64,000 bases of DNA, from the NCBI RefSeq assembly GCF_900103265.1, contig NZ_FMWX01000004.1, forward strand, positions 248,001 to 312,000, given 5' to 3'. A model generated the notes under the pieces. That model saw only the letters and a program-made list of their open reading frames with translations. It was not told the DNA's origin and did not search any database. Below, piece by piece: positions 60,119-64,000 of the stretch. Source of the stretch: Sphingomonas sp. NFR15. Lineage in GTDB: Bacteria > Pseudomonadota > Alphaproteobacteria > Sphingomonadales > Sphingomonadaceae. The position numbers and the translations under genes were made by a program. Numbering within the stretch: the first letter of the stretch is position 1; each line of letters opens with the position of its first letter.

Positions 60119-60429
60119 ACCCGCCCGCTCGCGAGGATCGACCCCCAGGTGATCGCACCCGCGACCAGCCCGGCGAGGACCACCGTCCAGAACGCCCGCC
60201 AGCCGCTACGCGCCGCGAATGCCCACATTGCCGTGATCGCGCACAGCACGAATGCGACCAGCGTCGCCGCGACCGTCGCCTCCGCCGGGCCGCCCGGCAG
60301 CAGCCGCGCGAGCGCCATCGCCCACAGGCTCGCCACCGCATAGCCGCCGGGCATCGCGACGACGATGCGCAGCGCCGTGTCGCCACGCCGCCGCCAGCGC
60401 GCGCTTCGCGCGGTTACGGTTCGGCTCAT
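60115..60429 (-). CDS. DUF3649 membrane protein
   Basis: A 104-residue protein with three membrane segments: TALRIVVAMPGGYAVASLWAMALARLLPG, AEATVAATLVAFVLCAITAMWAFAARSG, AFWTVVLAGLVAGAITWGSILA. The GGYAxAxLxAxALARLLP pattern is the DUF3649 signature. ATG 60429 has GGAG 7 nt upstream; ATG 60444 is an alternative. It lies 29 bp after the siderophore receptor stop and overlaps the PepSY start (ATGA). Confidence 0.85.
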   Translation of the reverse strand: MSRTVTARSARWRRRGDTALRIVVAMPGGYAVASLWAMALARLLPGGPAEATVAATLVAFVLCAITAMWAFAARSGWRAFWTVVLAGLVAGAITWGSILASGRV

Positions 60430-60458
60430 GCCGGGCTCCGGCATATGACCATATGCGA

Positions 60459-62657
60459 TCACCACTTATACGAAATCGTGCCTTGGACGGTGCGGCGGTT
60501 GCCGTACCAGCACCATTGATAATCGAGATAGCAGGTGGTGACGTACTTCTTGTCGAGAATATTGGCAGCGTTGACGCTGAGCGCCAGCCCCTGCAGCCGA
60601 TCCGACGCACCGCCCAGATCGTAGCGGAGCAGGCCGTCGAACACGGTGAAGCCGGGCGTGCTCTGCCGCGTCAGCAGCGCTCCGGCCGCGTTGGTGTAGC
60701 TGCCGGCATAGATGCTGTCGACATGGCGCACCGCACCGCCAATCGCGAAGCCCTTCAGCCCGCCCTCGCGCGGCGCCCATTCGAGGTTGAAGGTGGTGTT
60801 GCCGCGGCCGACGCCGAGAATGCCGTCGCCGATCTTCGACGGGTCCGCATCCGCCGTGTTGCGCACCTTCTGCCGGCTGAACGCGAGGCGCGCGTTGAAG
60901 CCGTAGGGCAGCGGCGCGTTGGCCTCGATCTCCACGCCGGTCGAGCGATAGCGGCCGCTCTGCGAGGTGATCTGGGTGACGGGGTTGGTGACGATGACGT
61001 TGGTCTGGTCGATGCGGAACCAGGCGGCGGTCAGCAGGATATTCGTGCCGGGCACCAGATATTTCGCACCGGCCTCGAGTTGCTTGCCTTCGCTCGGCTT
61101 GGCGGTGACGGTGGCGCCCCCCACGGTGTTGATCGTGCCATTGGGCTCGAACGAGGTCGAATAGCTGACATAGGGCGCCAGCCCGAACGCCGTCTTGTAG
61201 AGCGCGCCGGCGCGATAGGTGAATTTCTCCGTATTCTGCACCGCCGCATCCGGTGCGGGGCGGACCGCCGCCCAATCCTGCCGGCCGCTCAGCGTGACGC
61301 GCAGCCCGCCAATCGACATCTCGTCCTGCGCGTAAACGCCGACCTGTTTCGAGCGTGGGCGGATGGTGTTGACGCCGAAGTTCGCGGGCACCTGCTCCGG
61401 TGATTGCGGCACCGGCATCGTACCATAGGCGGGCGCATAGCCGTTCAGCGGGGTTGCTCCGCCAAAGGCGTAATGATCGCGCGCAGTGCCGGTCTGATAA
61501 TCGACCCCGAACAGCACGTCATGCTTGATCGCGCCGGTGGTGAAGCGACCGTGGACCTGATTGTCGAACACCCATGAATCGGATCGCTCGCGCGTCGCGT
61601 AGGAGGCACGGTTGAACATCACCGAATTCGGGTCACCCGCGAGCGGCCCGGCCGCATAGACGATGCCGAGCCGCGAGGTGGCGTGTTGATAGCGCCCCGA
61701 CGCGCGGATGCCCCAGTCCGGGTTAAGCTCATGCGTCAGGATATACGTGCCCGCCACCTGATCGCGCTTGAAGTAATTGCCCGGCTCGCCGAAATCGCGA
61801 TCGGTCGGCAATTGGCCGTTCGGATTGGCGAGCAACGTGCCCGAGGCCGGGAAGACGCCGTAGCTGCCGTTCTGCGGATCGTGCGAATAGGCGCCGAGCA
61901 GCGTGAGCTTGGTGGCGTTGTCGAGGTCGATCGTCACCGCGCCCGAGATCGTCTCGCGCTCGCGCCGGCTGAACGTCTGTTGCGTGTGCGCGCCGTTGAC
62001 GCTGCCGTAGACGCGCCAACGCACCGACGAGCCGGCGCGACCGCCCACATCGCCATCGACCCGGTAGAGATCGTAGGTGCCATAGGTGCCCGCCACCGCG
62101 CCGTAGAAATCCTCGTCCAGCGGCAGCTTGCTCGTCAACGCGACGAGGCCGCCGGGTCCGGACTGGCCGTACAGCACCGAGGCCGGCCCTTTGACGATTT
62201 CGATCCGATCGAGCCGCGAGACATCCACCTGCGGGCTGAGGTAGGCAGCGCCATCGATCAGCTTCAGCCCGTCGAGGAATTGCGGCGCGTCGAAGCCGCG
62301 CAGCTTGAACTGGTCGTACACCTCGGCGCTCGATCCGCGCTGCTCGGTGGTGACGCCTGCGACGAAGCGGAGCGCCTGATTGAGATTGGCGACGCCGAGA
62401 TCGGCGATGTCGCTCGCGCTGAGCACGCTGATCGACTGCGGCGTCTCGGCGATGGGCGCGGCGTTCTTGGTGCCTGCCGACGATTCGGTGCGCGGTCGTG
62501 CGCCGGTGACGACGATCGTGTCGCGATCGTCATCGCCCTCGTTGGCGGAAGTATCAACGGCGGCGTTCGAGCCCTCATCGATGACGGGCGCGGCCCATGC
62601 CGGCGTGCAGTAAACGGCGGCGCTCATCAGTAAGCCGGTGAAGAGGTGACGCGTCAT
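60459..62657 (-). CDS. TonB-dependent siderophore receptor
   Basis: Outer-membrane beta barrel importing ferric siderophores with TonB energy. It has 732 residues from ATG 62657. Signal peptide MTRHLFTGLLMSAAVYCTPAWA. A TonB-box-like DTIVVTGARPR near residue 42 precedes the plug (TPQSISVLSASDIADLGVANLNQALRFVAGV, VEIVKGPASVLYGQSGPGGLVALTSK). Barrel end IGISYKW-like: GTISYKW, with aromatic terminal residue. A Fur-box-like element is upstream (62701-62719). First gene of receptor-DUF3649-PepSY-DUF3325. Confidence 0.95.
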   Translation of the reverse strand: MTRHLFTGLLMSAAVYCTPAWAAPVIDEGSNAAVDTSANEGDDDRDTIVVTGARPRTESSAGTKNAAPIAETPQSISVLSASDIADLGVANLNQALRFVAGVTTEQRGSSAEVYDQFKLRGFDAPQFLDGLKLIDGAAYLSPQVDVSRLDRIEIVKGPASVLYGQSGPGGLVALTSKLPLDEDFYGAVAGTYGTYDLYRVDGDVGGRAGSSVRWRVYGSVNGAHTQQTFSRRERETISGAVTIDLDNATKLTLLGAYSHDPQNGSYGVFPASGTLLANPNGQLPTDRDFGEPGNYFKRDQVAGTYILTHELNPDWGIRASGRYQHATSRLGIVYAAGPLAGDPNSVMFNRASYATRERSDSWVFDNQVHGRFTTGAIKHDVLFGVDYQTGTARDHYAFGGATPLNGYAPAYGTMPVPQSPEQVPANFGVNTIRPRSKQVGVYAQDEMSIGGLRVTLSGRQDWAAVRPAPDAAVQNTEKFTYRAGALYKTAFGLAPYVSYSTSFEPNGTINTVGGATVTAKPSEGKQLEAGAKYLVPGTNILLTAAWFRIDQTNVIVTNPVTQITSQSGRYRSTGVEIEANAPLPYGFNARLAFSRQKVRNTADADPSKIGDGILGVGRGNTTFNLEWAPREGGLKGFAIGGAVRHVDSIYAGSYTNAAGALLTRQSTPGFTVFDGLLRYDLGGASDRLQGLALSVNAANILDKKYVTTCYLDYQWCWYGNRRTVQGTISYKW

Positions 62658-62700
62658 TCCATTCCCCAAGTGCATTCCCTGGGTGCGCAATGGCCTATTT

Positions 62701-62719
62701 GAGATCGATTATCAATATC
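62701..62719 (-). promoter_or_regulatory. Fur box upstream of the siderophore receptor
   Basis: Minus strand GATATTGATAATCGATCTC matches the 19-bp Fur consensus GATAATGATAATCATTATC at 15 positions. It lies 44 bp before the receptor ATG, in the divergent region with the carboxylesterase. Confidence 0.75.
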
Positions 62720-62826
62720 ACTAATAGAAGCATGCGATGATTGGCACGTGGCAGCTAAGCCGCACGCCATTGCAATCGCTTATGACACCGGTTTACCATC
62801 ACCGAACTGAGAGGATGGAGACAGGC

Positions 62827-64000
62827 ATGGCAGACGCGCTGGACGAGGATCCGACTGGAGCGGTCGGCCGCCGCGCCGTGCTCGGCGCTGGAGCCGCCGG
62901 CGTCGCCCTCGGCCTGCTGCCCCGCGCCGCGCGTGCGGCCACGCCTGCGAAGCGCATCACCGCACCTGCCGGGATTTTCATCGGCGAAGGGCAGACAGAC
63001 GGCGTCACGACCCCGGTCTGGAGTTTTCGCGGGATTCGCTACGCCACGGCGGAACGTTTTCGCGCGCCGCGCCCCTATGCGACGCCGGGCAGAGAGCGCG
63101 GCGCCACCGCCTTCGGCCCGGTCTGCCCGCAAACCGCCGGCGCCTACGGCCCACAATCCGAAGACTGCCTGCACCTCAACGTCTGGAGCGCCAACCCCGC
63201 GCCGCGCGCGAAACTGCCGGTGGTGCTCTACATCCACGGCGGCGCCTATACCGCCGGCAGCGTCACCGATCCGCTCAACGACGGCGCCGCGCTCGCCGGG
63301 CGCGGCGACGTGGTCGTCGTCACCGTGAACCACCGGCTCAACGCGTTCGGCTATCTCTATCTCGCGCGGCTCGATCCGCGCTTCCCCGACAGCGGCAACG
63401 CCGGCCAGCTCGATCTGATCTGCGCGCTGCGCTGGGTGCGCGACAACATCGCCGCCTTCGGTGGCGATCCCGCGCGGATCATGCTGTTCGGCCAGTCGGG
63501 CGGCGGTGCCAAGATCGCCACGCTTACCGGCATGCCCGCCGCGACGGGCCTGTTCCACCGCGCCGCGACGATGAGCGGCCAGCAAGTCACGGCGCAAGGG
63601 CCACTCCACGCCACGGAACGCACGCGCGCGTTTCTCGGCGCACTCGGCGTAAAGCCGCATGCGCTCCAGCCGCTGCTCGACATGCCTGCCGGAAAGCTGG
63701 TCGAAGGGCTGCGCGCACGCGATCCGATCATCGCCGGGGGCGTCTCGTTCGCGCCGGTGCTCGACATGACGTGGCTGACCCGCCACCCATTCTGGCCCGA
63801 CGCCAACCCGATCGGCCGGTCGATCCCGATGATCCTCGGCAATACCCACGACGAGACACGCGGCTTCACCGCGCCTGACACGCTGGACTCGCTGACATGG
63901 GAGACGCTGCCCGACCGGCTCGCCCCCGAACTGCGGATTGATGTGCTGCCTGAATGGGTGGTCGGTGAATATCGCAAACAATTTCCCGATTGGTCGCCGG
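62827..64000 (+). CDS. Type-B carboxylesterase/lipase family protein, N-terminal part (window-truncated)
   Basis: The frame runs from ATG 62827 to the right edge without a stop; 391 codons are visible. A Tat-type signal, VGRRAVLGAGAAGVALGLLPRAARA, leads to the alpha/beta-hydrolase body: GIRYATAERFRAP, SEDCLHLNVWSA, LPVVLYIHGGAYTAGS (oxyanion), NHRLNAFGYL, NAGQLDLICALRWVRDNIAAFGGDP, and the nucleophile IMLFGQSGGGAKIA (Ser near residue 227). GQSGGG replaces the common GESAGG. MILGNTHDETRGF likely leads to the acid. His lies beyond the edge. Likely a periplasmic esterase; divergent from the receptor operon. Confidence 0.9.
   Translation, partial: MADALDEDPTGAVGRRAVLGAGAAGVALGLLPRAARAATPAKRITAPAGIFIGEGQTDGVTTPVWSFRGIRYATAERFRAPRPYATPGRERGATAFGPVCPQTAGAYGPQSEDCLHLNVWSANPAPRAKLPVVLYIHGGAYTAGSVTDPLNDGAALAGRGDVVVVTVNHRLNAFGYLYLARLDPRFPDSGNAGQLDLICALRWVRDNIAAFGGDPARIMLFGQSGGGAKIATLTGMPAATGLFHRAATMSGQQVTAQGPLHATERTRAFLGALGVKPHALQPLLDMPAGKLVEGLRARDPIIAGGVSFAPVLDMTWLTRHPFWPDANPIGRSIPMILGNTHDETRGFTAPDTLDSLTWETLPDRLAPELRIDVLPEWVVGEYRKQFPDWSP

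Overview
This is a GC-rich chromosomal segment from an alphaproteobacterium, most likely a sphingomonad (Sphingomonas or a close relative). The assignment rests on the gene content (the CtrA-pathway phosphotransferase ChpT, a long acidic RpoD, an Ffh with a Gly/Met-rich tail, a GAAC-N7-GAAC type SOS box) and on many short palindromic repeats of kinds I associate with sphingomonad genomes. It is mostly core genome. I saw no insertion sequence, prophage, CRISPR array or tRNA gene.

Layout. 1-6.3 kb is a sulfur and amino-acid acquisition block: an acyl-CoA dehydrogenase-like flavoprotein (cut by the window edge), an SsuA-type binding protein, an FAD/NAD(P)-binding protein, an EpsC-type serine acetyltransferase, a class-I glutamine-amidotransferase-like hydrolase and a DAACS symporter. 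6.4-12.3 kb holds greA and carA-rraB-carB on the minus strand. 12.4-19.6 kb holds yqeY, a GIY-YIG nuclease between repeats, dnaG-rpoD, a Phd-PAS fusion, an unknown protein and a GFA protein. 19.6-28.8 kb is mainly minus-strand: an M2 peptidase, a hydrolase/GFA/VapC/antitoxin cassette, asd, mgtC-like, an S9 peptidase and a DUF418 protein. 29.0-33.4 kb is the ribosome/SRP group rplS-trmD-[vapC-vapB]-rimM-rpsP-ffh, with a toxin-antitoxin pair inserted between rimM and trmD. 33.6-36.6 kb is mtaB-ftsY-yciB. 36.6-42.3 kb holds a second GIY-YIG nuclease between repeats, sodB, an extended phage-shock cluster (pspF divergent from pspA-pspB-pspC and four more small membrane ORFs) and sufE. 42.5-49.2 kb holds a secreted protein, a 2Fe-2S protein, a J-domain protein, RNase P RNA, an AmpD-like amidase, chpT, a JAMM protease, an rluD-like gene, rpoH and mtgA. 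49.3-56.7 kb holds a radical SAM/UdgX DNA-damage pair, a hybrid histidine kinase, dadA and a beta-hydroxyacid dehydrogenase. 56.7-64 kb holds a flippase, a Fur-box-preceded siderophore receptor/DUF3649/PepSY/DUF3325 operon and a type-B carboxylesterase cut by the right edge.

How parts work together. carA-rraB-carB, dnaG-rpoD, mtaB-ftsY-yciB, rSAM-udgX and the receptor operon are packed with 1-20 nt overlaps, indicating translational coupling. The psp cluster is controlled by PspF through a clear sigma-54 promoter with two upstream palindromes. The radical SAM/UdgX pair has a perfect GAAC-N7-GAAC box touching its start codon, predicting SOS control.

The least explained signals are three families of palindromic repeats (here R1, R2, R3). 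Two different small GIY-YIG nuclease genes each sit inside a doublet of a different repeat family, with the gene ends merging into the repeat. This resembles the REP/RAYT arrangement but with a different enzyme class. All calls come from reading the sequence. Homology statements are recalled family knowledge and were not checked against a database.
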